A DNA stretch of 64,000 bases from Galeruca laticollis (lineage: Eukaryota > Arthropoda > Insecta > Coleoptera > Chrysomelidae): contig OY998180.1 of NCBI GenBank assembly GCA_963921935.1, positions 206,734,244-206,798,243 of the forward strand. The letters are read 5' to 3'. The position numbers and the translations under genes are program-made. Position 1 is the first letter of the stretch. Every line of letters starts with the position of its first letter. Below are positions 43,433 to 53,920 of the stretch, piece after piece. The notes below the pieces were generated by a model that made no database searches, was not told where the DNA came from, and saw nothing but the letters and a program-made list of their open reading frames with translations.

Positions 43433-46207
43433 ACCAAATTTGTGTTAAAGAACGGGCGACTATCAACCAAATTCAAAGAAATAAAACTCGGAAAAGTATT
43501 GCAATTGGGAACTCAAGATTTAAAATATCCGGGAGCCCTAGCTTGGGTGTGCCTGGCGCAGGCGGATATTTCAATCAGGAATTTTCCTTGCAAAATAGAA
43601 GAATAAAATATTCGAAACAGAACTAATATAAGCCAAATTCGTGTCAAAACACGGGGCGAATATCAACTAAATTCACAAAAAGGAGACTCGGGAAAAGTAT
43701 TGCAGTTGGGAACTCAAGATTTAAAATATCCGGGAGCCCTAGCTTGGGTATACCTGGCGCAGACGGATATTTCAATCAGGAATTTTCCTTGCAAAATAGA
43801 AGAATAAAATGTTCGAAACGGAGCTAATATAAGCCAAATTTGTATCAAAACACGGGGCGAATATCAACTAAATTCACAAAAAGGAGACTCGGAAAAGTAT
43901 TGCAGTTGGGAACTCAAGATTTAAAATATCCGGGAGCCCTAGCTTGGGTATACCTGGCGCAGACGGATATTTCAATCAGGAATTTTCCTTGCACAATAGA
44001 AGAATAAAATGTTCGAAACGGAACTAATATAAGCCAAATTTGTATCAAAACACGGGGCGAATATCAACTAAATTCACAAAAAGGAGACTCGGAAAAAGTA
44101 TTGCAATTGGGAACTCAAGATTTAAAATATCCGGGAGCCCTAGCTTGGGGGTGCCTGGCGCAGGCGGATATTTCAATCAGGAATTTTCCTTGCAAAATAG
44201 AAGAATAAAATATTCGAAACGGAACTAATATGAGCCAAATTCGTGTTAAAACACGGGGCGGATATCAACTAAACTCACAACAGGAGACTCGGAAAAGTAT
44301 TGCAGTTGGGAACTCAAGATTTAAAATATCCGGGAGCCCTAGTTTGGGTATACCTGGCGCAGACGGATATTTCAATCAGGAATTTTCCTTGCAAAATAGA
44401 AGAATAAAATGTTCGAAACGGAACTAATATAAGCCAAATTTGTATCAAAACACAGGGCGAATATCAACTAAATTCACGAAAAGGAGACTCGGAAAAAGTA
44501 TTGCAATTGGGAACTCAAGATTTAAAATATCCGGGAGCCCTAGTTTGGGTATACCTGGCGCAGACGGATATTTCAATCAGGAATTTTTCCTTGCAAAATA
44601 GAAGAATAAAATGTTCGAAACGGAACTAATATAAGCCAAATTCGTGTTAAAACACGGGGCGGATATCAACTAAACTCACAACAGGAGACTCGGAAAAGTA
44701 TTGCAGTTGGGAACTCAAGATTTAAAATATCCGGGAGCCCTAGTTTGGGTATACCTGGCGCAGACGGATATTTCAATCAGGAATTTTCCTTGCAAAATAG
44801 GAGAATGAAATGTTCGAAACGGAACTAATATAAGCCAAATTTGTATCAAAACACGGGGCGGATATCAACTAAACTCACAACAGGAGACTCGGAAAAGTAT
44901 TGCAGTTGGGAACTCAAGATTTAAAATATCCGGGAGCCCTAGTTTGGGTATACCTGGCGCAGACGGATATTTCAATCAGGAATTTTCCTTGCAAAATAGG
45001 AGAATGAAATGTTCGAAACGGAACTAATATAAGCCAAATTTGTATCAAAACACGGGGCGAATATCAACTAAATTCACGAAAAGGAGACTCGGAAAAAGTA
45101 TTGCAATTGGGAACTCAAGATTTAAAATATCCGGGAGCCCTAGTTTGGGTATACCTGGCGCAGACGGATATTTCAATCAGGAATTTTTCCTTGCAAAATA
45201 GAAGAATAAAATGTTCGAAACGGAACTAATATAAGCCAAATTCGTGTTAAAACACGGGGCGGATATCAACTAAACTCACAACAGGAGACTCGGAAAAGTA
45301 TTGCAGTTGGGAACTCAAGATTTAAAATATCCGGGAGCCCTAGTTTGGGTATACCTGGCGCAGACGGATATTTCAATCAGGAATTTTCCTTGCAAAATAG
45401 GAGAATGAAATGTTCGAAACGGAACTAATATAAGCCAAATTTGTATCAAAACACGGGGCGGATATCAACTAAACTCACAACAGGAGACTCGGAAAAGTAT
45501 TGCAGTTGGGAACTCAAGATTTAAAATATCCGGGAGCCCTAGTTTGGGTATACCTGGCGCAGACGGATATTTCAATCAGGAATTTTCCTTGCAAAATAGG
45601 AGAATGAAATGTTCGAAACGGAACTAATATAAGCCAAATTTGTATCAAAACACGGGGCGAATATCAACTAAATTCACAAAAAGGAGACTCGGAAAAGTAT
45701 TGCAGTTGGGAACTCAAGATTTAAAATATCCGGGAGCCCTAGTTTGGGTATACCTGGCGCAGACGGATATTTCAATCAGGAATTTTCCTTGCAAAATAGA
45801 AGAATAAAATGTTCGAAACGGAACTAATATAAGCCAAATTCGTGTTAAAACACGGGGCGGATATCAACTAAACTCACAACAGGAGACTCGGAAAAGTATT
45901 GCAGTTGGGAACTCAAGATTTAAAATATCCGGGAGCCCTAGTTTGGGTATACCTGGCGCAGACGGATATTTCAATCAGGAATTTTCCTTGCAAAATTAGA
46001 AGAATAAAATGTTCGAAACGGAACTAATATAAACCAAACTCGTGTTAAAACACGGGGCGGATATCAACTAAACTCACAAAAGGAGACTCGGAAAAAGTAT
46101 TGCAGTTGGGAACTCAAGATTTAAAATATCCGGGAGCCCTAGCTTGGGGGTGCCTGGCGCAGACGGATATTTCAATCAGGAATTTTCCTTGCAAAATAGA
46201 AGAATAA
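43433..46207 (-). repeat. LTR tandem array, 14 monomers of ~200 bp (3' LTR)
   Basis: The landmark GGGAGCCCTAG recurs at 43531, 43732, 43932, 44133, 44332, 44533, 44733, 44932, 45133, 45333, 45532, 45732, 45931 and 46132, i.e. every 199-201 bases. Variants (GCTTGGG/GTTTGGG, AAGGAGA/CAGGAGA) alternate in higher-order blocks, suggesting multi-unit duplication. Some monomers hold 62-65-codon open frames, but these are not preserved across units. Confidence 0.95.
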
Positions 46208-46845
46208 TATACTAATATTAAGAAAACTACGAAAAAGGAAAATCGGAAAAAGTATTAAATCAGATACGATATATAAATGGTTTACCACACTCTAATGTAC
46301 TAGATATATCAACGTATTTTAAAATGAAAGTCAACTATCTAAATGTTTTAAGTTATCATTGAAAAGACCACATATTTTCGGAATTATTATTGTTTAAAGT
46401 TCTTACCTTCACAGTAATAAGTTATCACTGAAATTTTTTTCCTCACGAAAAAAAACTCAAAAGTAAATCGGCAAAAGAAAAGTTAAAATAATTTACAGCG
46501 GACGATGAATAAGTTACACTTCTGGCTCGGTCGGCTGGCACTTCGATACTCTCTCTATTTTTAAAAATAATATCAGTCGTCTAACCTCACGGTTCCACCT
46601 CCCTCTCGACCTGCGCGCTTCTATCCATATCTACCTTGTTGCAGTGGGGAGACCAGTACCTTCAAATGTTGAATTTTAAAATTGAAGTAAATACTTTACT
46701 TCCGAAAAAAAATTGATCCCTCCATCGCAACTAAGAAGAAAATAAAAATATCGGAATTTGGATAAATATTAAACTATTATAACATTTGGTTCTACCCCGA
46801 AACCAGGGGATAAAATAAAATAAAATGTTCACAAAGATTCACAAT

Positions 46846-47455
46846 ACTTTACCCTAATTATAAGTCAATATACAAATGATTAGATACACTCGTCGACATA
46901 AATTGTAAAATGAAAATATATTCGGCTCATAAAATATTAAATGAATTATAAATAAAGAAACGAATATGTGACGGGTGATACATAATATCAATTAAATATA
47001 TACAATGAAATAATTCAAATTAAATATATATTCGGTGACATAAACTATCAAATGATTTAACTCAAATATATACTCGGTGACATAAACCATCAAATGAAAG
47101 TATAACAAAGAAACGGATATGCAATGAGTGATACATAATGAAAATGAATATATACTCGGTGACATAAACTATCAAATAATTTAACTCAAATATATACTCG
47201 GTGACATACACCATCAAATGAAAATATAACAAAGAAACTAATACGTGACGGGTGATATGTAATATAAAACAATTATACTCAGCGGCAGAAAACTAAAAAT
47301 GAAATTACACTCGGCGCATAAACTTTAACATGATTAGGTACAAAGAAACGAATATATGACGGTTGATGCATAATTTAAATTAAATATATATACTCGGCGA
47401 CATAATCTAAAAATGAAATTACACTCGGCGCATCAACTTTAACATGCCAGTAACG
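46846..47455 (-). repeat. Short irregular repeats at the start of U3 (3' LTR)
   Basis: About eight copies of a motif like ACTCGGTGACATAAA with ATCAAATGAAA spacers, plus GAAACGAATATGTGACGGGTG-like pieces, spaced 40-80 bases. The same block is at 60486-61095. Confidence 0.8.
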
Positions 47456-47469
47456 AACACTTCGTTACA

Positions 47470-47492
47470 TCCCCCCCTTACTTCGGTAAAAA
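47470..47492 (-). promoter_or_regulatory. Polypurine tract of the giant Gypsy
   Basis: Minus strand GAAGTAAGGGGGGGA directly precedes the 3' LTR start TGTAACG. This is where plus-strand DNA synthesis would begin. Confidence 0.85.
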
Positions 47493-47615
47493 AAAATTAA
47501 AGGACGCGAGCACCGCTCGCGGGCTTTACATTTTTTTCAAACAATCTATCAAAGCTACAATTTCTTACTCTAAAGTCTTTGTTCCATGATCCGGGCTTGT
47601 CTTCCACGGTGCGAA

Positions 47616-48278
47616 CTATTGTGGCCTGGTTTTCTTTAGTCGGTAGCCCCTGCTGCGGACGTTGGAACGAGGCCCAAATCCTCGGACACTGGCACCCTGA
47701 CGCAGACGGGAGTATTTCTCATGTAGGCGGTTAGTTAGCGGAGGTGGTGGCACGGAGCAACTACCCAGGTTGCATTGGACAGCCTTCTCCTGGGTTGCTC
47801 GTCGCTGACCGGGACTGGGACGGGACGTCAAGTGCACCTGAACGGCAACAGACTTCATCGGCCTATTTCTGCGTGAACCTGTGGCTGTCTGGTCACATGG
47901 GCAGTCCCGTGACATTCTTCCCACTCTACCACATCGGGAGCAAAATAGGATGGGCGGGCGATTACAGGCATGTCGGTTGTGACCTGCGGTTCCACATCTC
48001 CAGCAGAGACCGTCGGCGATTTGTAGGCGATGCTCCGATTCCGGGTAGCCTCGCTTCCTGTTAATCCTCGAGGGAGGAACAACGGTCGGAGAAGGGCAAG
48101 CAGCTCGTGCCGGTCGTAGTCGGAAGACTTCACTGGCTTCCTTACTTCTTTTGAAGCCATTCCGAACGGGGTTAAATTCGTCGAGACGGGTGGAAAGATC
48201 CTCTGGACCGTCGGACAGACTATCGGCGGTATCATAAATACTTAGTTCTTCAAAGGACGGTTCAGAGTTAGGATCCAT
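47616..48278 (-). CDS. Extra gene 2 of the giant Gypsy: zinc-knuckle protein, 220 residues
   Basis: Starts MDPNSEPSFEELSIYD and has an acidic first 40 residues. A canonical CCHC knuckle follows at 92-105 (CWRCGTAGHNRHAC), then a second at 113-126 (CSRCGRVGRMSRDC) that lacks the His. Gag has the same pair with the same spacing and the same loss of His in the second (CFRCGESGHYRSNC, CSRCHKEGVFSRDC). The rest is basic, Arg/Ser-rich, to the end (RLKKTRPQ). It lies after pol and just before the 3' LTR, where retroviruses place env or accessory genes, but has no membrane segment. TTCTGTTACAG ends 24 bases before the ATG, a splice-acceptor-like sequence. Likely a nucleic-acid-binding protein derived from a duplicated Gag nucleocapsid; function is unknown. 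Confidence 0.75.
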   Translation of the reverse strand: MDPNSEPSFEELSIYDTADSLSDGPEDLSTRLDEFNPVRNGFKRSKEASEVFRLRPARAACPSPTVVPPSRINRKRGYPESEHRLQIADGLCWRCGTAGHNRHACNRPPILFCSRCGRVGRMSRDCPCDQTATGSRRNRPMKSVAVQVHLTSRPSPGQRRATQEKAVQCNLGSCSVPPPPLTNRLHEKYSRLRQGASVRGFGPRSNVRSRGYRLKKTRPQ

Positions 48279-48299
48279 TCCGCTTCGGTTTATGGAATT

Positions 48300-48763
48300 T
48301 CACTGTAACAGAATAAACAGATTCCCATTACTCACCCCGGTAATGTTGGAGGATCGCTACCATCCTGACTTAGTTCGGTTTCACCCCCCCTCTCTATCTA
48401 TCGAGGAGGAAAAGAGAAAAATAAATACATATTATCCGCACGGTTAACAATAACGGGCTAGCTCTACTCAGAACTAAAAGAAAAGAAGAGAAAACAAAAT
48501 AAATTTGACAATCCTTTGTCAGAGGCTGTCGGACGACATCCCGCGGAAAATAAACTTCGCACTCTTGCACTTGGAAAAATAATAAAACAAATAAAACGAA
48601 ATCCTTTATAGACGGCTACCGGACTGCGCCCATCGAAAAAAAATAAACTTTGCACTTTTCTTCTCCGGGAAAAGTAAGACATACTAAAAAAATTAACCGG
48701 TATTACCGATATTTACTCTACCAGAGCCTATCAAGCGTCATACAGACAGAGGGGAATTACTGT
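48300..48763 (-). other. Spacer between the two extra genes, with an imperfect 90-bp duplication
   Basis: Segments starting ATCCTTTGTC (48511) and ATCCTTTATA (48601) repeat with a 90-base period, each containing a CGG(A)C...AAATAAACTT(C/T)GCACT block. A 72-codon minus-strand frame spans them without recognisable motif. TTCTGTTACAG at about 48303-48313 (minus) is the candidate splice acceptor for extra gene 2. Confidence 0.55.
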
Positions 48764-49567
48764 TCATCCCTCACGGGGAGGAGGGGGTACGGGTACATTA
48801 TGCCGTCGACCATCCGGACCAGTTAATCGGAGTGTGTACCACTTCGTGGCCGAGGCGGTACTCGGTCGGAAACGGGCGGCTCGTTTCACCCATTCCATTG
48901 GCCATGGCTCCGAGCGGGGGTGCCCCAAGGCGAACTCCAGGATTTCCAACTTCTCCGCCTGGCGATCTCTCGGTTGTGGAATCACCTGTATTGGGGCTTC
49001 CGGGGGTCCTTCAATTTCCGGGATTCTGGTGGTCGTCTCGGGGATCTTCCTATCCGGGACGAACGTGTGGTGGATGCCCGAATAGTACTGTGACACGGTC
49101 TCCGTCACGTTCTCCGTGACCTGGCAATCCGGATCCAGGGTGTGTACGGTCTCTCGCTCAACCAGTGTGCACACGAGGTACGACTCACGGTGCACCCCAG
49201 GTTCTGGTGACGGGGGGGGTGTGGCTCCTGGCACATATGGGTCCAGATCGAATAGCCCTGGGTCGAACTCCTCCTCGAGTTCTCCTTCGGTGGGGACGTA
49301 AAATTCTGACTCCTCAAAATCGATGCTCCAGTTCAAACTGGTGTTTCCGGTGTCTGAATCGGAAGGGGCGGCCGACGAGGGCGAAGCGGTGAGATCCACG
49401 ACCTCATATTCTTCGAGTTCTGGTGACTCCCTGAGTCGGCGGGCAGCTTCCTTAGCTAATTTGATTCGGGCTTGCTCCCTGTCTTGTCGTTCCGTCCGGT
49501 CCTCGCACGGATTGCGGCTTGGGAGCGGCTCACTCCCACGGGGTGGTGCATCGCACCGCGGTTTCAT
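48764..49567 (-). CDS. Extra gene 1 of the giant Gypsy: acidic, Pro-rich protein, 267 residues
   Basis: The first ATG of the frame is at 49567 (MKPRCDAPPRGSEPLPSRNP). An upstream TTG in the same frame is less likely. A charged helical segment (EQARIKLAKEAARRL) comes first. Then an acidic Ser-rich region (SDSDTGN...EGELEEEFDPG), a Pro-rich turn (ATPPPSPEPG), a Thr/Val-rich middle (VTENVTETVSQYYSG), and a basic end (VKRAARFRPSTASATKWYTL) with a PVPPPPREG tail. No signal peptide, membrane segment, zinc finger or protease motif is seen, so it is not an envelope protein. TTTGTTACAG ends one base before the ATG and could be a splice acceptor, which would give a subgenomic message. I recognise no family; function is unknown. 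Confidence 0.65.
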   Translation of the reverse strand: MKPRCDAPPRGSEPLPSRNPCEDRTERQDREQARIKLAKEAARRLRESPELEEYEVVDLTASPSSAAPSDSDTGNTSLNWSIDFEESEFYVPTEGELEEEFDPGLFDLDPYVPGATPPPSPEPGVHRESYLVCTLVERETVHTLDPDCQVTENVTETVSQYYSGIHHTFVPDRKIPETTTRIPEIEGPPEAPIQVIPQPRDRQAEKLEILEFALGHPRSEPWPMEWVKRAARFRPSTASATKWYTLRLTGPDGRRHNVPVPPPPREG

Positions 49568-49578
49568 TCTGTAACAAA

Positions 49579-52500
49579 CTAACAATTTAACGGTTTTAAA
49601 TCCTTAATGTGGATTCGGTTATGTCGCTTGCCGGTTTCGTCTCTTAAGTCATATACTACGGGGAGACGACTCGGATCACCTCGTAAGGCCCAGAGTATTT
49701 TGGAGCTAATTTCGCGGCGACATGATCAACCGCTGAAGACAAAGTATACTCTCTTTTCATAACCTTTTCCCCCAGCTTGCATTTCCAGTCACGACGGCGT
49801 AGATTATAATAATGGCTTTGACTGGTAAATGCTCTGGACAGATTTAAACGGACGAGGTCAAAACACTCTTGCAATTGATCCAGTCTCGTGCGGTGCGGTA
49901 TTGTATCTTCCTCCTTAGGATTTTCGGTTACGGTACCTTCTTTCGTAGTGCTCTCCGGGTTGTCTTCAGTTTCCCTCCTAAGGGATTTCGGAATGTCGGG
50001 GTCTCGTCCAAAATTCAAAAAGGCCGGCGAAAACCCAGTCGAATCGTGTTTGGAGTTGTTCATCGCAAACTTCAAGTCGGCTAGTCTGATATCCCAATCT
50101 CGGTGATCTTGCTCGCAATATTGCGCAATCATCGTCTTCAAAGTGCGATTGGCTCTCTCTACCGGGTTAGCTTGCGGCGTGTACGGGGGTGTGAAGCGGT
50201 GTCGGATTCCTAATTCTTTCAACATATTCTTAAACAACGTACTAGTATACTGGGATCCGTTATCGGTTAAAACGGTACGGGGACATCCAAATACGGTCAG
50301 TATCTCTTCGTGAAATGCGGTACCGATACTACTGGCAGTGGCACTCCTCAATGGTTTGCACTGTACCCACTTGGTAAATCGGTCCTGGAAAATTACAATA
50401 TAGCAGTTCCCCTTCTTGCTCCTCGGCAATGGTCCAATGATATCGGAACTAACAGTGTCCCAAGGTCGTTGATTTGGAGATGGCTGCATTTTTCCAGGAG
50501 GCTTTTGTTGGGATGGTTTGTACTTCTGGCATTGTGAACATCTGCGAACGTACTTGGTGATGTCTCGGAACATTCCCGGCCAATAGTAAGATCTGGCTAT
50601 ACGAGTAATGGTCTTGGCGATTCCCAGATGTCCAGCATGAGGGGCATCATGGTTTTCTTCGAGAACTCGGGTTCGGTCGGATTTCGCTATGCATAGTTTC
50701 CATGGATCACTCATCTCTGGTTCTCTTAAGTCATTTATATCCCAAAAATGACGGTACAAACGGCCTTCTTTGATGCAGTAGTCAGGGAACTTTTCTGGAT
50801 CCTTCAGGACTTCTTCCTTCTTGTTACGGTACCATGAACATTCGGCGGTTACCTCGGTCACACAAAGTATCGATGGTGGATTGGTTTCTGCTGTCATTGG
50901 TAGCGGATTTCTGGACAACGCGTCAGCCACGCGATTTAGAGCACCTTTACGGTACTGTATCTCGAAATCATATTGCTGCAGAAAAATACTCCATCGGGCT
51001 AAACGTCCGGACGGACTCACTATGGAATGCAGCCATCTAAGAGATTGATGATCGGTAACAACCGTGAAATGGTAGCCCTCTAAATAAGGACGCATCTTTT
51101 CAATTCCCCAAACAATGGCAAGACATTCTTTCTCAGTGACGGAGTAATTCTTCTCGGCAGGACTTAGCGTGCGACTTGCATATGCTACCACATGTTCCTG
51201 GCCACTCTTCTGTTGGGTAAGGGCTATTCCCAAACCATATTCGGAGGCGTCGGTCTGTAGGGTGAACGGTACGGAGAAATCAGGACAACTTAAAACAGGG
51301 GATTCTGACAGACATGTTTTAATCTCAGCAAAGGCAGCTTCTTGCTCTTCCGCCCACTTCCATCGCTGGGATTTGCGGAGTAATTTCGTTAACGGGGCCA
51401 CCTTTTGTGAAAACGATGGCACAAATCTCCTATACCAGGATGCGACTCCCAAAAATCTTCGTAACTCTCGGATATTTCTCGGCGCTGCAAATTTAATTAT
51501 GCTCTCGACTTTCTCTGGATCGGTACGGATTCCATCTCCAGTGACTACATGGCCTAAATATTTCATGGACGGTAAACAGAAGTGGCATTTCTCCGGATTC
51601 AGTTTCAACCGTGCTCCTCGCAATCGACGGAACACCTCAGACAGATTTTCCAAATGCTGTTCGAACGTTTCCCCTAGAACTATGATGTCATCCAGATAGG
51701 CAAAGGCGTACGGATCTAAATCTGGGCCTATTAGTCTGTCAACCAATCTCTGGAAAGTGGCAGGTGCGGAATGTAAACCAAATGGAAGGACCGTGAATTG
51801 GAACAATCCACGTCCCGGTACGGTAAACGCGGTAATGGGTTTGCTCTCCGGTGTTAATGGAACTTGCCAATACCCACTCTTCAAATCTAAACTGGAAATA
51901 TATTTGGCTTTTCGCAGTTTATCCAGTATAGCATTAATAAATGGAAGCGGGTAAGCGTCCTTCATCGTAACTTCGTTCACTTTGCGGAAGTCGATGCAGA
52001 AACGGTTCTTTCCATCTTTCTTCTTCACAATTACAATTGGAGAGCTCCAAGGACTGGTAGAAGGTTCTATCACTCCTTCATCTAACATCGCGTCTATCTC
52101 GGTATTGCACACTTCCTGCATCTTTGGATTTTGCGGTCGGTGTCTTTGTTTAATCGGACGGGACTGTAGCAGACGGATTTCATGCTCAATAAGCGTAGTC
52201 GGACCTCTAATCTTCTCGAACAGCGGAAGTTCCTGGTTCAAAAATGTATTCAACTTTTCTTTTTGATTCTTCGTCAAATTGATTTCTTCACTCGGAATGA
52301 TTGTTTCGAACGGGCATCCTATGTAGCCATAATTGGTGTTATCTCCTAACTCCTCCGGAGATAACTTCAATCTTCCAGGTTTATTATCATCTTCATTTTC
52401 TCTAACCCTTATCAGAGACGACGAAAGGACTTCAGTATTAGATTTCTCCTTGTCAACCCCTAAACCACCCAGGGTGGACGCAGAGACATCGGAAATAGCT

Positions 52501-53846
52501 TGCTCCTTGCCAACCTCTAACAACACCGGGGAGGACGCAGAGACTTCAGAACCAGCTTGCTCTCGATCAACCCCTAACACCAGGGAAGACCCAGAGACTT
52601 CAGAAAAAGACTGCTCTTTGTCAACCCCTAACACCAGGGAAGACGCAGAGACTTCAGAAACGGATTGCTCTTTGTCAACCCCTAACACCAGGGAAGACGC
52701 AGAGACTTCAGAAACAGACTGCTCCTTGTCAACCCCTAACACCAGGGACGACGCAGAGACTTCAGAAACAGACTGCTCTTTGTCAACCCCTAACACCAGG
52801 GAAGACGCAGAGACTTCAGAAACAGACTGCTCTTTGTCAACCCCTAACTCCAGGGAAGACGCAGATACTTCAGATACAGACTGCTCTTTGTCAACCCCTA
52901 ACACCAGGGAAGACGCCGAGACTTCAGAAAAAGATTGTTCTTTGTCAACCCCTAACACCAGGGAAGACGTAGAGACTTCAGAAACAGACTGCTCCTTGTC
53001 AACCCCTAACACCAGGGAAGACGCAGAGACTTCAGAAAAAGATTGTTCTTTGTCAACCCCTAACACCAGGGAAGACGCAGAGACTTCAGAAACAGACTGC
53101 TCCTTGTCAACCCCTAACACCAGGGAAGACGCAGAGACTTCAGAAACAGACTGCTCTTTGTCAACCCCTAACACCAGGGAAGACGCAGAGACTTCAGAAA
53201 CAGACTGCTCTTTGTCAACCCCTAACACCAGGGAAGACGCAGAGACTTCAGAAACGGATTGCTCTTTGTCAACCCCTAACACCAGAGAAGACGCAGAGAC
53301 TTCAGAAACAGACTGCTCTTTATCAACCCCTAACACCAGGGAAGACGCAGAGACTCCAGATACACGGTCTTCTGAGAGACACTTGTCGGTATTGTCCATA
53401 CTTAGGGTCGGTTTAGCAGCATCGGATTCTTTAGTGAGTGGGCTCACTACTTCCAACATCTCAACAGGACTGGTTGATGGTGAGTGCATCACTAGTTTGT
53501 CTTCCATGTATATTTTCCCGCTTCCTAGCTCCAACCGGAAATTATACTTTTGAAGGACATCGTGTCCTAACACAATATCAGTTATCAGACCAGGGAAATG
53601 TTCGAATGGCCCTTCCATAATGACGTCATGGATGTTCAGTTTTAGCTTGTATGTGTCGGTGATAGGGACTAAAATTCCGTTAGCTAAACGGGCTCTCGCA
53701 GCTTGACGGGCTATGGTTTGCTTTCTTTGGGAAAATGTCCTAGCTATCTGATCACCGATGTATGATTTAGCAGCTCCAGTATCCAATAGGGCTCTGAACT
53801 TGCGGTTTTCAATTTCAACGTCGATGTGCGGTCGGGAATCGGTCAT
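49579..53846 (-). CDS. Pol of the giant Gypsy: protease, repeat region, reverse transcriptase, RNase H, integrase
   Basis: The frame runs from ATG 53846 to a stop at 49656 (1396 residues). The protease has DTG at 22-24. Residues 161-468 are about 17 copies of an 18-residue repeat (SVSEVSASSLVLGVDKEQ), absent from normal pol. Reverse transcriptase follows (RFCIDFRKVNEVTMKDAYPL, FAYLDD at about 715-720), RNase H (TLQTDASEYGLG at about 863) and integrase with an HHCC module (about 1066-1106) and catalytic D1135, D1195, E1230. A GPY/F-like C-terminus (SGPYEVIRVVSP) is cut by TAG. In another frame the typical tail YDLRDETGKR...IKDLKPLNC follows to 49579, so a frame break in the C run at about 49658-49662 shortens the integrase by some 25 residues. 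The pol frame opens upstream and overlaps the end of gag in the -1 frame, so Gag-Pol is probably made by frameshifting; no canonical slippery heptamer was found. Confidence 0.92.
52443..53366 (-). repeat. 54-bp coding minisatellite in pol, about 17 units
   Basis: Near-perfect 54-bp units encode an 18-residue repeat with few substitutions. The last two units are 19 residues and more diverged (ASSPVLLEVGKEQ, ASTLGGLGVDKEK), with a partial 18th. The first and last units are the most divergent, as expected if expansion occurs in the middle. Because the period is a multiple of three, the antisense strand is also open (52333-53553). Confidence 0.95.
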
Positions 53847-53920
53847 TTCTTCTGGCGTTTCGGCATGAGAGGCAAATATCTGCGGAAGCTGTGTCGGCCT
53901 CTCCTCGGGACAGCTTCGGA

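Larger units (their letters stand above)
42613..47469 (-). repeat. 3' LTR of the giant Gypsy, 4,857 bp
   Basis: Minus-strand termini are TGTAACGAAG and GCGTCACA. In minus-strand order the LTR holds: a terminal hairpin (GTAACGAAGTGTTCGTTAC), short ACTCGG(T/C)G(A)CATAA-type repeats (47455-46846), a mixed region, 14 tandem ~200-bp monomers (46207-43433), then a final 800 bases with a TATA box near 42855-42870. No open frame longer than about 95 codons is conserved with a recognisable motif. Confidence 0.95.

Noticed and set aside
44040..44427. Small proteins from the LTR monomers (62-65 codons, also at 57680-58067)
   Set aside because: Only some monomers keep the frame; neighbouring units have indels that shift it, so there is no sign of coding selection.
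43433..46207. CRISPR array
   Set aside because: Monomers of ~200 bp are contiguous without unique spacers, and the context is an LTR in a eukaryote.
42613..47469. The two 4.86-kb copies as a plain segmental duplication
   Set aside because: TG/CA ends, CTAT target duplications outside, and a primer site and polypurine tract directly inside identify them as LTRs.
48764..49567. Extra gene 1 as an envelope gene
   Set aside because: No signal peptide, no hydrophobic membrane segment, no furin-like site and no Cys-rich ectodomain; the protein is acidic and Pro-rich throughout.
47744..49574. Plus-strand open frames opposite the extra genes
   Set aside because: Shadows of the minus-strand genes in GC-richer sequence; no motifs.
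50310..51699. Plus-strand open frames up to 176 codons opposite pol
   Set aside because: Antisense to reverse transcriptase and integrase coding sequence with clear catalytic motifs on the minus strand.
52333..53553. 406-codon plus-strand open frame with repeated Ser/Thr/Asp units
   Set aside because: It is exactly antisense to the 54-bp coding minisatellite in pol. A repeat with a period divisible by three and no stop in one unit keeps the opposite strand open as well. There is no independent support.
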